Source of the DNA: Rhizobium phaseoli | GTDB taxonomy: Bacteria; Pseudomonadota; Alphaproteobacteria; Rhizobiales; Rhizobiaceae | NCBI RefSeq assembly: GCF_003985125.1 | Contig: NZ_ML133572.1 | Span: 62,001 to 126,000 of the forward strand | Direction of reading: 5' to 3' | DNA length: 64,000 bases | Shown: piece after piece, positions 1 through 8,539 of the stretch | Numbering within the stretch: position 1 is the first letter of the stretch | Layout of the letters: each line of letters opens with the position of its first letter | Translations under genes and position numbers: made by a program | The notes under the pieces: generated by a model | Databases searched by the model: none | The model's input: the letters and a program-made list of their open reading frames with translations, nothing else | What the model was told of the DNA's origin: nothing

Positions 1-275
1 CTTACCTGTCGACCGCAGAATGGAACGACACGCGTTTCAAGCGCCCTGACTTCGACAAATTGGTTCTGCAAGCAAGGTCAGAACTTGATGAGGCCAAGCG
101 CAAGGTGCTTTATCGGCAATTGGCCCTGATGGTGCGAGACGATGGCGGTCTGATCCTGCCCGTCTTCAACGACTACATCATGGCCTCTTCGAAAATGCTG
201 AAGGGATATGTTGACGATATCGGCAACGATATGTCCAACGGCTACATCGGCAGCCGCGTGTGGCTTAATGCCTAA
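1..275 (+). CDS. Peptide/opine-type ABC transporter substrate-binding protein, C-terminal fragment
   Basis: Only the last 91 codons are present; the gene enters from the left edge, and the frame is open from base 3 to the TAA at 273-275. The visible residues have the pattern typical of the C-terminus of family 5 (DppA/OppA-like) periplasmic binding proteins: an RF-rich stretch, a helix with an EARRK-like segment (DEAKRKVLYRQL), then a GGLILPVFNDYI strand followed by a closing loop with a late tryptophan (VWLNA). Such proteins capture peptides, opines or glycosides for an ABC importer. The permease and ATPase genes are not downstream, so they would have to lie upstream of the window. The substrate cannot be told from this fragment. 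Confidence 0.8.
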   Translation, partial: YLSTAEWNDTRFKRPDFDKLVLQARSELDEAKRKVLYRQLALMVRDDGGLILPVFNDYIMASSKMLKGYVDDIGNDMSNGYIGSRVWLNA

Positions 276-290
276 AGCTCTTCTGGATAT

Positions 291-2300
291 ATGACAATGT
301 CAGACCGCAGCTTCACAACCATCGAAAATCAGTGGATCACCTTGAAGGATCGGACGCGGCTGGCGGCACGCATCTGGATGCCCGACCGCGCTGAGCAGAA
401 TCCCGTTCCTGCCGTGTTCGAATTCCTGCCCTACCGCAAGCGGGACGGGACCAGCCCCAGGGACGAGTCGACCTATCCGGTGTTCGCCGCCGCCGGCATT
501 GCCGGCGTGCGCGTCGATATCCGCGGATCGGGCGAATCCGACGGCGTCATCGACGGCGAATATACGGAGCGGGAGCTTGCCGATGCCTGCGAGCTGATCG
601 CCTGGATCGCGGCGCAGCCATGGTCGAACGGCTCCGTCGGGATGATGGGCATCTCCTGGGGCGGCTTCAACAGCCTGCAGGTCGCCGCATTGCGGCCGCC
701 GGCGCTCAAAGCCGTCATCTCGATCGCCTCGACCGTCGACCGCTATAATGACGATATCCATTATAAGAACGGCTGCCATCTTTCCGCCCAGCTCTCATGG
801 GCGGCGACGATGCTTGGCTACCAGTCACGCCCGCCCGATCCGGCACTTGTCGGCGAGCGCTGGAAGGAGATGTGGCTGGAGCGCCTGGCAGGCGAACCCT
901 TTTTCATGGAGGAGTGGCTGGCCCATCCGCGGCGCGATGATTTCTGGCGTCACGGCTCGATCTCGGAGGATTTTTCGAGCGTCGAGATCCCGACGCTCGT
1001 GATTGCCGGTTGGGCGGATGGCTACCGCAATACGCCGTTGATGGCGGTCGAGGGTCTGGGCGAGAAGGCGAAGGCACTGATCGGTCCCTGGGTGCACAAA
1101 TATCCGCACTTTGCCTGGCCGAAACCGCGCGCCGATTTCCATGGCGAAGCGATCGCCTGGTGGAACAAATGGCTGCGTGGCGAGGACAATGGCATCGACA
1201 GACTGCCGCAGGTCCGCGCCTATATTCTCGATGCCGTCCGCCCGGCGCCGCGGCGCGACAGCGATCCCGGATTCTGGATCGCGCGGGATGTCTGGACGTC
1301 GCCGCACATGCAATGTTTCTACGTCGAGCAATTCGGCAGGCTGACCGAAGGCATGCCGATCCCGCATGCTCCCGAGCATCCCGTCTATGTCAGGTCTCCT
1401 CTCGATACCGGCACGGCATCGGGTGAATATTTCACGCTGAAGCCCGACGCCGAAATGGCGATCGATCAACGCTTGGACGATGCCGGTTCGCTGGTCTTCG
1501 ATACCATGCCGCTTGCCGATGATTGCGACTATCTCGGTCGGCCGGTGCTGACACTGCGGCTGCGGTCCCGGGCGGCGCATGCGAACCTCTGCGCCCGGCT
1601 GATCGACGTCCATCCCGACGGCACCGCCATGCGGGTCGCCTTCGGCGTCGTCAATCTCACCCACCGCGACGGCAATGCCGATCCGAAGCCGCTGATCCCG
1701 GGCGAGATGGTGTCGATCCGATTGGTGCTCGATGCCTGCGGCTATCGCTTCCGCAAGGGGCATCGCATCCGCCTTTCGCTGTCCACCGCCTATTGGCCGA
1801 TGATCCTGCCGCCGCCCGAGGACGAAGGGATCGACATCGATATTGCCTCGCTCGGTCTGGGGCTGCCGATGCTCGGCGACCATCGCAGGATCGAAGTCGA
1901 CGAGCCAGCCAACCCCGATCCCCTGCCGAAATATATTGAGCATGCGGCTGCCGCGACGAAACGGCAGATCGTCCGGGATCTCTCGGCCAATCGGACGGAC
2001 TATCGCATCCATGAGGAGACCGGGCTTTACGAACATCCCAAGACGGGCCTGTCGACCCGGCAATTGCGCGAGGAAGTCTGGTCGATTTCGCCGGATGATC
2101 CGCTGTCGATGACCGGTGTGTCGACCTGGACCTGCGACATGCACCGTCCCGGCTGGTTCGTGCGGACCGTGGCCACGGCGCGGATTGCCTGTACCGCAAC
2201 CGATTGGATCGTCAGCGCCGTCGTCACGGCGTTCGAGGACGACGTGCAGATCTTCGAAAAGATCGTCGCGGAAAAGAAGATTGGCCGCGATCTGATGTGA
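291..2300 (+). CDS. CocE/NonD family (X-Pro dipeptidyl-peptidase-like) serine hydrolase
   Basis: A 669-residue alpha/beta hydrolase of the CocE/NonD family (peptidase S15-like), a group of esterases and acyl-peptide hydrolases. The nucleophile motif GISWGG places Ser at about residue 122. A likely acid residue sits in AGWADGYRNT (about 242) and the catalytic His in GPWVHKYPH (about 267). The second half matches the beta-rich C-terminal domain of the family, which helps shape the substrate pocket. No signal peptide is visible, so it is probably cytoplasmic. It starts 15 bases after a peptide-type binding protein gene, which suggests an operon where an imported peptide or ester is hydrolysed. 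The start is uncertain: ATG at 291 or 297, neither with a strong ribosome site. Confidence 0.85.
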   Translation: MTMSDRSFTTIENQWITLKDRTRLAARIWMPDRAEQNPVPAVFEFLPYRKRDGTSPRDESTYPVFAAAGIAGVRVDIRGSGESDGVIDGEYTERELADACELIAWIAAQPWSNGSVGMMGISWGGFNSLQVAALRPPALKAVISIASTVDRYNDDIHYKNGCHLSAQLSWAATMLGYQSRPPDPALVGERWKEMWLERLAGEPFFMEEWLAHPRRDDFWRHGSISEDFSSVEIPTLVIAGWADGYRNTPLMAVEGLGEKAKALIGPWVHKYPHFAWPKPRADFHGEAIAWWNKWLRGEDNGIDRLPQVRAYILDAVRPAPRRDSDPGFWIARDVWTSPHMQCFYVEQFGRLTEGMPIPHAPEHPVYVRSPLDTGTASGEYFTLKPDAEMAIDQRLDDAGSLVFDTMPLADDCDYLGRPVLTLRLRSRAAHANLCARLIDVHPDGTAMRVAFGVVNLTHRDGNADPKPLIPGEMVSIRLVLDACGYRFRKGHRIRLSLSTAYWPMILPPPEDEGIDIDIASLGLGLPMLGDHRRIEVDEPANPDPLPKYIEHAAAATKRQIVRDLSANRTDYRIHEETGLYEHPKTGLSTRQLREEVWSISPDDPLSMTGVSTWTCDMHRPGWFVRTVATARIACTATDWIVSAVVTAFEDDVQIFEKIVAEKKIGRDLM

Positions 2301-2303
2301 TCG

Positions 2304-3215
2304 TCATAGCATCGCGAAATGCCTGACGGCCTCGCAGACAGCGCGGAAGCCGTCGCGCGCGCCATCACTCATGTGGCGGGCGCGCAGCCAGGCATGCACC
2401 ATCTGCGGCTCCTCCCGGAACCAGACTTCGATACCCTCCGCGGTCAGCCGGGCGGCATAGTGCCGGCCGTCATCGCGAAGCGGATCGAAATGCGCGACGG
2501 TGATGAAGGCCGGCGGCAGTCCGACGAGCGAAGCTGCCTGCAGCGGCTCGGCGATTTCACTTCCTTCAGGTGCCCGCAGGATCTCGCGATAATAGGCGAC
2601 ATCGGCCGTCGTCAGGCCGGGTGCCGCGGTCATTTCCACATAAGACCCCGCATTGAGGTCGCCGCCGAGGCTAGGGTAGATCAGCACCTGGCCGACGACG
2701 CCCGATAGCTCCTCATTGCGCGCCCGCAAGGCAAGGCCCGCTGCAAGATTGCCGCCGGCGCTGTCACCGATCAGCACGACTTTGTTGCTGGCGGCAAGCA
2801 GATGTTTGAGCACGGCGAAGCCGTCATCCGTCTGCGCCGGCCAGCGATATTCAGGGGCCAGCCGGTAATCGACGGAAACGAGTTCGGCGCCGGCAAAATC
2901 AGCGATCTCGGCGCAGATGGCGTGATGGCTCTCAAGCGAACCGACAACGAAGCCGCCGCCATGGATATAAAGCAGAACAGTCCGCGTGATGATTTTCCGC
3001 GGACGATAGCGCCGGATCGGTATGCGCTGAACCATGCCGTCCGCAAAGAACATATCCGGGGGCAGCGGGCGGTCGAAGCGCGCACAAAGAGCATCGTACC
3101 AATGCCGCTGCTGCTCGACCGGCGCTTCGACGGCATCTGCGGGATAGAAGCTATCGCAAATCTGGAGAAACTGCAGAATGCCCTTTTCGGTGGGGGCAGG
3201 CGATGGAGCGGACAT
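2304..3215 (-). CDS. Alpha/beta hydrolase of the hormone-sensitive-lipase (HSL) family
   Basis: A 303-residue carboxylesterase-like protein. It has the HSL oxyanion-hole motif HGGGF (about 85-89), the family segment SVDYRLAPE, the nucleophile motif GDSAGG with Ser at about 152, and a C-terminal acid/histidine pair in AHFDPLRDDG and MVHAWLRA. The family hydrolyses short acyl esters in the cytoplasm. The gene is convergent with the CocE-type hydrolase and the two stop codons are only 3 bases apart, with no visible terminator between them. The physiological substrate is not evident. The 265 bases upstream (3216-3480) must hold both its promoter and that of the divergent sigma factor gene. Confidence 0.85.
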   Translation of the reverse strand: MSAPSPAPTEKGILQFLQICDSFYPADAVEAPVEQQRHWYDALCARFDRPLPPDMFFADGMVQRIPIRRYRPRKIITRTVLLYIHGGGFVVGSLESHHAICAEIADFAGAELVSVDYRLAPEYRWPAQTDDGFAVLKHLLAASNKVVLIGDSAGGNLAAGLALRARNEELSGVVGQVLIYPSLGGDLNAGSYVEMTAAPGLTTADVAYYREILRAPEGSEIAEPLQAASLVGLPPAFITVAHFDPLRDDGRHYAARLTAEGIEVWFREEPQMVHAWLRARHMSDGARDGFRAVCEAVRHFAML

Positions 3216-3480
3216 TGAGGGTCCTTTCGATTTTGGACATGCGGATCATGCCCTTGGCCGACTCTGCGTCCATCATGCCCCTTTGCGGTGGAGGCAATCT
3301 GTCTGGCCGCGACCCATGTATGTCGCGATGCCTTCTTATTTTGACTCGCATTTCCAGGGCTTTGCCGCTTTTTCCAAAAAGATCCGATAAATTTTCGGCG
3401 ACGACCCAAAGGAAAGCCCTCGGAGAAACGTCTCAATCCTGAAATAGCATCTTGCTTGATAGCTTGGGGGTAGGTGCGCA

Positions 3481-4005
3481 TTGGATGCGGAGCTCATAGA
3501 ACGAGCACAGCGCGGCGACAGGGAGGCCTTCGGGCAACTGGTCTCGCGCCATTATGATTTCGTCCGCGCGACGGCGTGGCGATGGTCGGGCAATTCCACC
3601 GATGCGGACGATATCGCCCAGGAGGTCTGCGTCAAAATCGGCGCCGCCATCCGCGGCTTTCGCGGCGCCAGCAGCTTCAGGACATGGCTTTATACGCTGA
3701 CGCTGAACGCCGCTCGCGATCACAGACGCAAACGCGCACGAGAGCAGCAGACGTTCCGCGCCTATGCGGCCGAACCGCAGGCGGATGCGCCGGGCGGAGA
3801 CGACAACGAGATATCAAGCGCTTTATGGGCGGCCGTGCGCGCTTTGCCGGAACGGCAATGCGACGCCGTGCTGCTCGTCTATGGCGAAGGCCTCAGCCAT
3901 TCGGCTGCCGCCGATGTCATGGGCTGCTCGGAGGCGACTGTCTCCTGGCAGGTCCACGAGGCGCGCAAGCGGCTGAAGGCCATGTTCGGCAAGGAAGAGG
4001 TATGA
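3481..4005 (+). CDS. ECF-type RNA polymerase sigma factor
   Basis: A 174-residue group 4 (extracytoplasmic function) sigma factor. Region 2 spans about residues 8-85, with the core-binding and -10 segment around TDADDIAQEVCVKI followed by FRTWLYTLTLNAARDHRRKR. Region 4 spans about 118-165, with a helix-turn-helix in SHSAAADVMGCSEATVSWQVHEARKRLK that would read the -35 element. No region 3 is present, as expected for the class. The start is TTG at 3481 with AGG seven bases before it. Its stop overlaps the start of the von Willebrand A gene (ATGATGG), so the two are translationally coupled. The partner, with a conserved N-terminus and one membrane helix, is the likely anti-sigma or output factor. 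Confidence 0.88.
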   Translation: MDAELIERAQRGDREAFGQLVSRHYDFVRATAWRWSGNSTDADDIAQEVCVKIGAAIRGFRGASSFRTWLYTLTLNAARDHRRKRAREQQTFRAYAAEPQADAPGGDDNEISSALWAAVRALPERQCDAVLLVYGEGLSHSAAADVMGCSEATVSWQVHEARKRLKAMFGKEEV

Positions 4006-6101
4006 TGGACAAGGAACTCGAAAAACTCTCCCGCCTCACCCCACCGGCCGTTGATCCGCAGGCGCGAGCCCGCGCCCTTGCCGCGGCGATGCAGGCCTTC
4101 GACAGCGCAGAAAATAATGCAGCGGCAGCCCAAGGAAATGCCAAAGGCTGGCGTCCAAGCTCCATCATCAACTGGATATGGAGCCCTGCTGTGAATAAGA
4201 AATTCCTCGCCGGTTCAGCCCTTGCGACGCTGCTCGTCATTCCCGCCGCCGGTTATCTCACCTTCGAGCTGGCCCGCAACCAACCGATCGTCGACCAGGA
4301 GAAGATCGCCGGCACCGTTTCGAAAAATGAAGTGCCGAAACCGTCCGAACCTCGGCTTTCCGAAGCGCCGGCCGAAGAGAATCGGCCGGCTCAATCGTCG
4401 GCGGCTGATAGCGCTCAAATCTTGCAGGACAAGGAGCCTCAGGCGGCAAAGTCCGCTGCGGAGTTGCGCGCTGAATTCGATGCAGGCGAAATCGCCGCTC
4501 TCAAGAGCAAGTCGGAGGATTCCGTGGCGGCTCTTGGCATGGCCAAACGTGCTGCGCCGGCCGCTCCTGGTGTGGTTGCTCAGGGCCAGCTGTTGGCTGA
4601 ACCGATGGCCGTTGCCCCCTCGCCTGTTCCGCCAGCAGATGGGCGTATGCAGATTCAGCTCGATCCCAGCCGCGAACGCTTTGCCAATGCCGCGGCTAAT
4701 CCGATCAAGAGTGTCGCGACGGATCCGGTTTCGACCTTCTCCGCCGATGTCGACAGCGCTTCCTATTCCTTTGTCCGCCGGTCGCTCACCGGCGGGGCGA
4801 TGCCGGATCCGCAATCGGTTCGCGTCGAAGAGATGATCAATTATTTCCCCTATGACTGGCCGGGTCCCGAGAAGGCCGACCAGCCTTTCAAGGCGACCGT
4901 GACGGTGATGCCGACCCCGTGGAACCACGACACGGAACTGATGCACGTGGCGATCAAGGGTTATGACATCGCGCCGGCGACCGCGCCGCACGCCAATCTC
5001 GTCTTTCTGATCGACGTCTCGGGCTCGATGGACGAACCGGACAAGCTGCCGCTGCTGAAGAGCGCCTTCCGGCTGCTGGTCAACAGGCTGAAGGCCGACG
5101 ACACCGTGTCGATCGTCACCTATGCCGGCAACGCCGGCACGGTGCTCGAGCCGACGCGGGTGGCAGAGAAATCGAAGATCCTGTCGGCGATCGACAGGCT
5201 GGAGGCTGGAGGCTCGACCGGCGGCGCGGAGGGCATCGAGGCGGCCTACGATCTTGCCAAAAAGGCTTTCGTCAAGGACGGCGTCAACCGGGTGATGCTG
5301 GCGACGGACGGCGACTTCAATGTCGGCCCGTCGAGCGACGAGGATCTGAAACGCATCATCGAGGAGAAACGCAAGGACGGCATCTTCCTGACCGTTCTCG
5401 GCTTCGGCCGCGGCAATCTCAACGATTCCCTGATGCAGACGCTCGCCCAGAACGGCAATGGCAGCGCCGCCTATATCGACACCCTGGGGGAGGCGCAGAA
5501 GACCTTGGTCGAAGAAGCCGGATCGACGCTGTTTCCGATCGCCAAGGACGTCAAGTTCCAGGTCGAGTTCAACCCGGAACGGATCGCTGAATACCGGCTG
5601 ATCGGTTATGAGACGCGCGCCCTCAAACGCGAGGACTTCAACAATGACCGCGTCGATGCCGGCGATATCGGCTCCGGCCACAGCGTCACGGCGATCTACG
5701 AGATCACGCCCAAGGGAAGCCCCGCGGTCATGAATGATGACCTGCGTTACGGCGTACCCAGCAAGGCGCCGGCCGAGGCATCGGGCAGCGCGCATCAGGG
5801 CGAGTTCGCCTTCGTCAAGATGCGCTACAAGCGGCCGGGCGAAGAAAAGAGCGCCCTGATCACCACGCCGGTCGGTGACGGCAACGCGGTCGCCACCATC
5901 GACGCCGCGCCTGAGGACGTTCGCTTCTCGGTGGCCGTCGCCGCCTTCGGCCAGAAATTGAGCCGCACCAGCGCCCTCGATGCCTATTCCTATCAAGCGA
6001 TTGCCGATCTCGCTGCGGCATCGCGGGGGGCGGATCCCTTCGGCTACAGATCGGATTTCCTCGGTCTCATCAGGTTGGCTGACGGACTCAGCCAGCGATA
6101 A
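4002..6101 (+). CDS. Membrane-anchored von Willebrand factor A (YfbK-like) protein
   Basis: A 699-residue protein read from the ATG that overlaps the sigma factor stop. Residues 1-60 form a charged cytoplasmic segment, about 67-88 a single membrane helix (FLAGSALATLLVIPAAGYL), about 90-215 a Pro/Ala/Glu-rich linker, and the rest a YfbK-type module: a von Willebrand N-terminal domain (TFSADVDSASYSFVRR), the vWA domain with its MIDAS metal motif DVSGS starting at about residue 338, and the DUF3520-like C-terminus ending in DPFGYRSDFLGLIRLA. The bulk is therefore predicted periplasmic. The genetic coupling to an ECF sigma factor suggests the N-terminal tail holds or senses the sigma factor; that is inference. 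A strong hairpin follows at 6113-6153. Confidence 0.82.
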   Translation: MMDKELEKLSRLTPPAVDPQARARALAAAMQAFDSAENNAAAAQGNAKGWRPSSIINWIWSPAVNKKFLAGSALATLLVIPAAGYLTFELARNQPIVDQEKIAGTVSKNEVPKPSEPRLSEAPAEENRPAQSSAADSAQILQDKEPQAAKSAAELRAEFDAGEIAALKSKSEDSVAALGMAKRAAPAAPGVVAQGQLLAEPMAVAPSPVPPADGRMQIQLDPSRERFANAAANPIKSVATDPVSTFSADVDSASYSFVRRSLTGGAMPDPQSVRVEEMINYFPYDWPGPEKADQPFKATVTVMPTPWNHDTELMHVAIKGYDIAPATAPHANLVFLIDVSGSMDEPDKLPLLKSAFRLLVNRLKADDTVSIVTYAGNAGTVLEPTRVAEKSKILSAIDRLEAGGSTGGAEGIEAAYDLAKKAFVKDGVNRVMLATDGDFNVGPSSDEDLKRIIEEKRKDGIFLTVLGFGRGNLNDSLMQTLAQNGNGSAAYIDTLGEAQKTLVEEAGSTLFPIAKDVKFQVEFNPERIAEYRLIGYETRALKREDFNNDRVDAGDIGSGHSVTAIYEITPKGSPAVMNDDLRYGVPSKAPAEASGSAHQGEFAFVKMRYKRPGEEKSALITTPVGDGNAVATIDAAPEDVRFSVAVAAFGQKLSRTSALDAYSYQAIADLAAASRGADPFGYRSDFLGLIRLADGLSQR

Positions 6102-6112
6102 CGGAGGAAGAA

Positions 6113-6153
6113 CCGCAGCAGAAGCCGCCCGAGAAAGGCGGCTTTTGCTGCGG
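6113..6153 (+). terminator. Hairpin terminator after the vWA gene
   Basis: The two 17-base arms (6113-6129 and 6137-6153) pair completely apart from one G-T wobble, around the loop CGAGAAA, and are followed by a short T-rich stretch (GTTGTTTG). It lies 12 bases after the vWA stop. It also lies downstream of the convergent Fic-type gene and could stop transcription from both sides. Confidence 0.75.
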
Positions 6154-6202
6154 GTTGTTTGAAGATCAAGCTGGATTTTTAGAAGTATGGGAGCTTCGCA
6201 GT

Positions 6203-6798
6203 TCAACTGCGGGCAAATTCGAGAAGAGGACCGATGTCGTGATTGTCGGCGGCCTGAAGTGCTGCGACATAGCACCTGCGCAGCTCGCCCATGTCGCTGA
6301 GGCTCCCGCTCCCCAACTAAAGGGCTCTTTGTTCATCTTTCCCACGAGAAGATCGGCCGCCAGTCGCGCATGGCGCCCGTTGCCGTTTGGGAAGGGGTGG
6401 ATGGAGACCAGACGATGGTGGAATGGGATTGCAATCTCGTCCGCGGCGAAGGCCTCATGCTCGATCCAGTATCTTACGTCGGCAAGCAAGGCCGCGAGCT
6501 CGACCGGGATGCGGTAGGCCTCAACACCAATGTTACGCTCCGTCGCACGGAAGTGACCTGCCCATTGCCAAACCTCACCAAACATGCGGCGGTGCAACGT
6601 GCGCATGAAGTCTTCCGTCAGCATTCTGTCGACCGGTATGCGTCGTCGTCCGCGGACCCAGGCTGCGCCCTTGACGATGTTTTCCTGTTCGGCCTCGTTG
6701 AGGTCGTTTCGATGCGTGACCCAGCTCTGAAGCAGGCCCTCGCGTTCCTGCGGTTCAAGCGGTGTTGCGTCCTCGGGTTCCTGGAAGAGGTCAGTCAT
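6203..6798 (-). pseudogene. Mobile mystery protein B (Fic-domain), frameshifted near its C-terminus
   Basis: A Fic/DOC family protein matching the small protein known as mobile mystery protein B. The Fic active-site motif HPFPNGNGRHAR is intact at about residues 134-145 (catalytic His about 134), preceded by MFGEVWQWAGHFR. After about residue 163 the reading frame turns into unrelated sequence and runs on to a stop at 6166. Moving to the next frame restores a family-like tail (GSLSDMGELRRCYVAALQ, then LQAADNHDIGPLLEFARS) ending at 6203. Adding one G to the G4 run (C4 at 6311-6314 on the plus strand) joins the frames. The frameshift could be real decay, slippage variation or a sequencing error. 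It overlaps the upstream regulator gene by 4 bases, as is usual for the pair. Confidence 0.8.
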
Positions 6799-7259
6799 TT
6801 CTCTGACCAGAGATCGCGCTCGGAAAGCTGGTCACGGATGTAGGCCTGGATACGGGACTCAAGATCGGCGTCGTCGGTTCCCTGCGCCTCCAGGCGCATC
6901 GTATGTGCGACCCGCTGAAGTTCGCGCAAAGCGATCTTTCTCGCCCGCGCATTGAGCGCAATCTCGAGCGATGTATTCGGGACCAGCGCGTAGACGAGCG
7001 TGCAGTCGAGCGCCTCGGCTGCGCGGCGCAAGGTGCCAAGTTGGATCGTGCCTGATGCCTCCGACTTCTCGATCGTTTCCACTGTCTGCGGCCGGATCCC
7101 CATCCTGGAACCGAGTTGCGCTCCGGTCATGCCGAGTGCATCTCGCAATGCGCGAACCCAACCTTTAGGGGGCGCTCGGAAGTTTTCCGCAGGCTGCAGC
7201 ACACTAAGACGTTCATCAAGCCGTTTCCGCGCTCGTTTCCGCACCTCGCCCTTCATCAC
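6795..7259 (-). CDS. Mobile mystery protein A, Xre-type regulator
   Basis: A 154-residue protein with a central helix-turn-helix (about 34-90; key segment MTGAQLGSRMGIRPQTVETIEKSE, then LGTLRRAAEALDCTLVYALVP). It matches the regulator half of the mobile mystery A/B pair, which is found scattered in bacterial genomes, often on mobile DNA. Its stop overlaps the start of the Fic gene by 4 bases (ATGA). By analogy with other Fic modules it is probably the DNA-binding antitoxin or autorepressor, but this is inference. Three copies of an 18-base palindrome lie just upstream of its start and are its most likely binding sites. Confidence 0.85.
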   Translation of the reverse strand: MMKGEVRKRARKRLDERLSVLQPAENFRAPPKGWVRALRDALGMTGAQLGSRMGIRPQTVETIEKSEASGTIQLGTLRRAAEALDCTLVYALVPNTSLEIALNARARKIALRELQRVAHTMRLEAQGTDDADLESRIQAYIRDQLSERDLWSEK

Positions 7260-7276
7260 GACACTCTTGCCCCGAA

Positions 7277-7360
7277 ATCATATTATAGGCTGATCTGACG
7301 TTAATAAATATCAGTCTATAGACTGATGCACAAGGTAAAAATATCAGCCTATAGCTTGAG
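7277..7360 (-). promoter_or_regulatory. Triple palindromic operator of the mystery A/B cassette
   Basis: The centre copy, ATCAGTCTATAGACTGAT at 7310-7327, is a perfect 18-base palindrome. Two imperfect copies, each matching it at 14 of 18 positions, lie at 7277-7294 and 7343-7360. The start-to-start spacing is exactly 33 bases both times, close to three helical turns, so three dimers would sit on one face of the DNA. The array lies 18-101 bases before the mystery A start, where it would cover the promoter. Local base composition is clearly more AT-rich than in the flanking genes. Confidence 0.7.
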
Positions 7361-7432
7361 CAGAGCATACATTAACACAGGTCGTGGGCTGATTTTCCAT
7401 CAAGCCTACCCAAGAACGGGACGATGCGTGTG

Positions 7433-8359
7433 CTATCCCGGCCTGGAGCCATTAGCCGTGAGATATACGGCGTAGAGCGACGTGGTTGCGGTGATGAAGA
7501 GGCGGTTCCGTTTCTCGCCGCCGAAAGCGACGTTGGAGACGATCTCGGGAATATGGATCTTGCCGATCAGCGTGCCATCCGGGTCATAGCAGTGCACACC
7601 GTCGCCGGCGCTCGTCCAGATTCTTCCCTTCCGATCGACGCGAAAACCATCGAAAAAGCCCGCGGTGCATTCGGCAAAAATGCCGAGATCGCTCAGCTTG
7701 CCGGCATCGGACACGGCGAGCTTTCTGATATGGCGCGGACCGCCGGACAGGTGCGATGCCCCGGTATCGGCGATATAGAGCACTGTTTCGTCGGGGGAGA
7801 ACGCCAGCCCGTTCGGCTTGACGAAATCGGACGCCACCCGCTCGGTTGCGCATGTTGCCGGGTCGTGCCGGTAGACGTGGCATCCGCCGATTTCCTCCTC
7901 GCCGTAGTCGCCCTCGTAGTCGTGGAGAATGCCGTAGCTCGGGTCGGTGAACCAGACGGTGCCGTCGGACTTCACGGTGACGTCGTTCGGCGAATTGAGC
8001 CGTTTGCCCGCGATCCGATCCGCCAGCACGCTGATCCCGCCGTCGAAATCGGTGCGCGTGACACGGCGCGCCAGATGCTCGCAAGTGATCAGCCGTCCCT
8101 GATTGTCGACCGTGTTACCGTTGGAGTTGTTGCTGGGTGAGCGGAAGACCGACGTCTGGCCGCTGGTATCATCGTAGCGCATCATGCGATTGTTGGGGAT
8201 ATCCGAGAAGACCAGGTAGCGCCCGGCGGCAAACCAGGCCGGTCCCTCCAGCCAGCGGCCGCCCGTCCAAAGCCGCTCGACGCGGGCATGGTCGACGAAG
8301 CAGCTTTCAAAGCGCGGGTCGAGAACCTCGAACCCCGTACCCTCGATTTCCCCGAACAT
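7433..8359 (-). CDS. SMP-30/gluconolactonase family lactonase
   Basis: A 308-residue six-bladed beta-propeller of the SMP-30/gluconolactonase/LRE family. Metal-ligand regions are visible: Glu in LEGPAWF, Asn in SPNDVTVKSDGTVWFTDPSYG, and the Asn/Asp blades KPNGLAFSPDE and YIADTG. These enzymes open aldonolactones to the free sugar acid in the cytoplasm. The ATG at 8359 is chosen because it follows GAGGAGGCATC, although the frame stays open further upstream. It is divergent from the LacI gene and has a copy of the regulon palindrome in its leader (8379-8394). Opening gluconolactone- or idonolactone-type substrates would feed the idonate/gluconate enzymes encoded further on. Confidence 0.85.
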   Translation of the reverse strand: MFGEIEGTGFEVLDPRFESCFVDHARVERLWTGGRWLEGPAWFAAGRYLVFSDIPNNRMMRYDDTSGQTSVFRSPSNNSNGNTVDNQGRLITCEHLARRVTRTDFDGGISVLADRIAGKRLNSPNDVTVKSDGTVWFTDPSYGILHDYEGDYGEEEIGGCHVYRHDPATCATERVASDFVKPNGLAFSPDETVLYIADTGASHLSGGPRHIRKLAVSDAGKLSDLGIFAECTAGFFDGFRVDRKGRIWTSAGDGVHCYDPDGTLIGKIHIPEIVSNVAFGGEKRNRLFITATTSLYAVYLTANGSRPG

Positions 8360-8378
8360 GATGCCTCCTCGTCTCAAA

Positions 8379-8394
8379 TTGTTATCGATACCAT
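8379..8394. promoter_or_regulatory. LacI-type operator copy (SMP-30 side)
   Basis: TTGTTATCGATACCAT matches the regulon palindrome ATGTTATCGATAACAT at 14 of 16 positions. It lies 20 bases before the lactonase start. A weaker copy (ATGATAGCGATAACTT, 8475-8490, 13 of 16) lies near the LacI gene and could give autoregulation. Confidence 0.55.
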
Positions 8395-8539
8395 TCTGCC
8401 CTGCTTCGCGACCTTCGTATAGAGATCGATGGACTGTGGAACGCAGCATTTCAGTAATAATATTGATTGTGCGATGATAGCGATAACTTTATCGTATCCC
8501 AAGTTGCCAACTCGGAAGCTGTTTTAAGGGCGGAGACCA

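Noticed and set aside
3411..3432. GGAAA ... CGTC as an ECF-type promoter before the sigma factor gene
   Set aside because: The spacer between the two elements is about 13 bases, shorter than the usual 15-17, so I do not support it.
4215..6275. Long antisense open frame opposite the vWA gene (686 codons), and similar ones at 14445-16706 and 39271-41718
   Set aside because: They mirror high-GC coding frames, have low-complexity Arg/Asp/His-rich translations and no family motifs, while the opposite strand carries well conserved genes.
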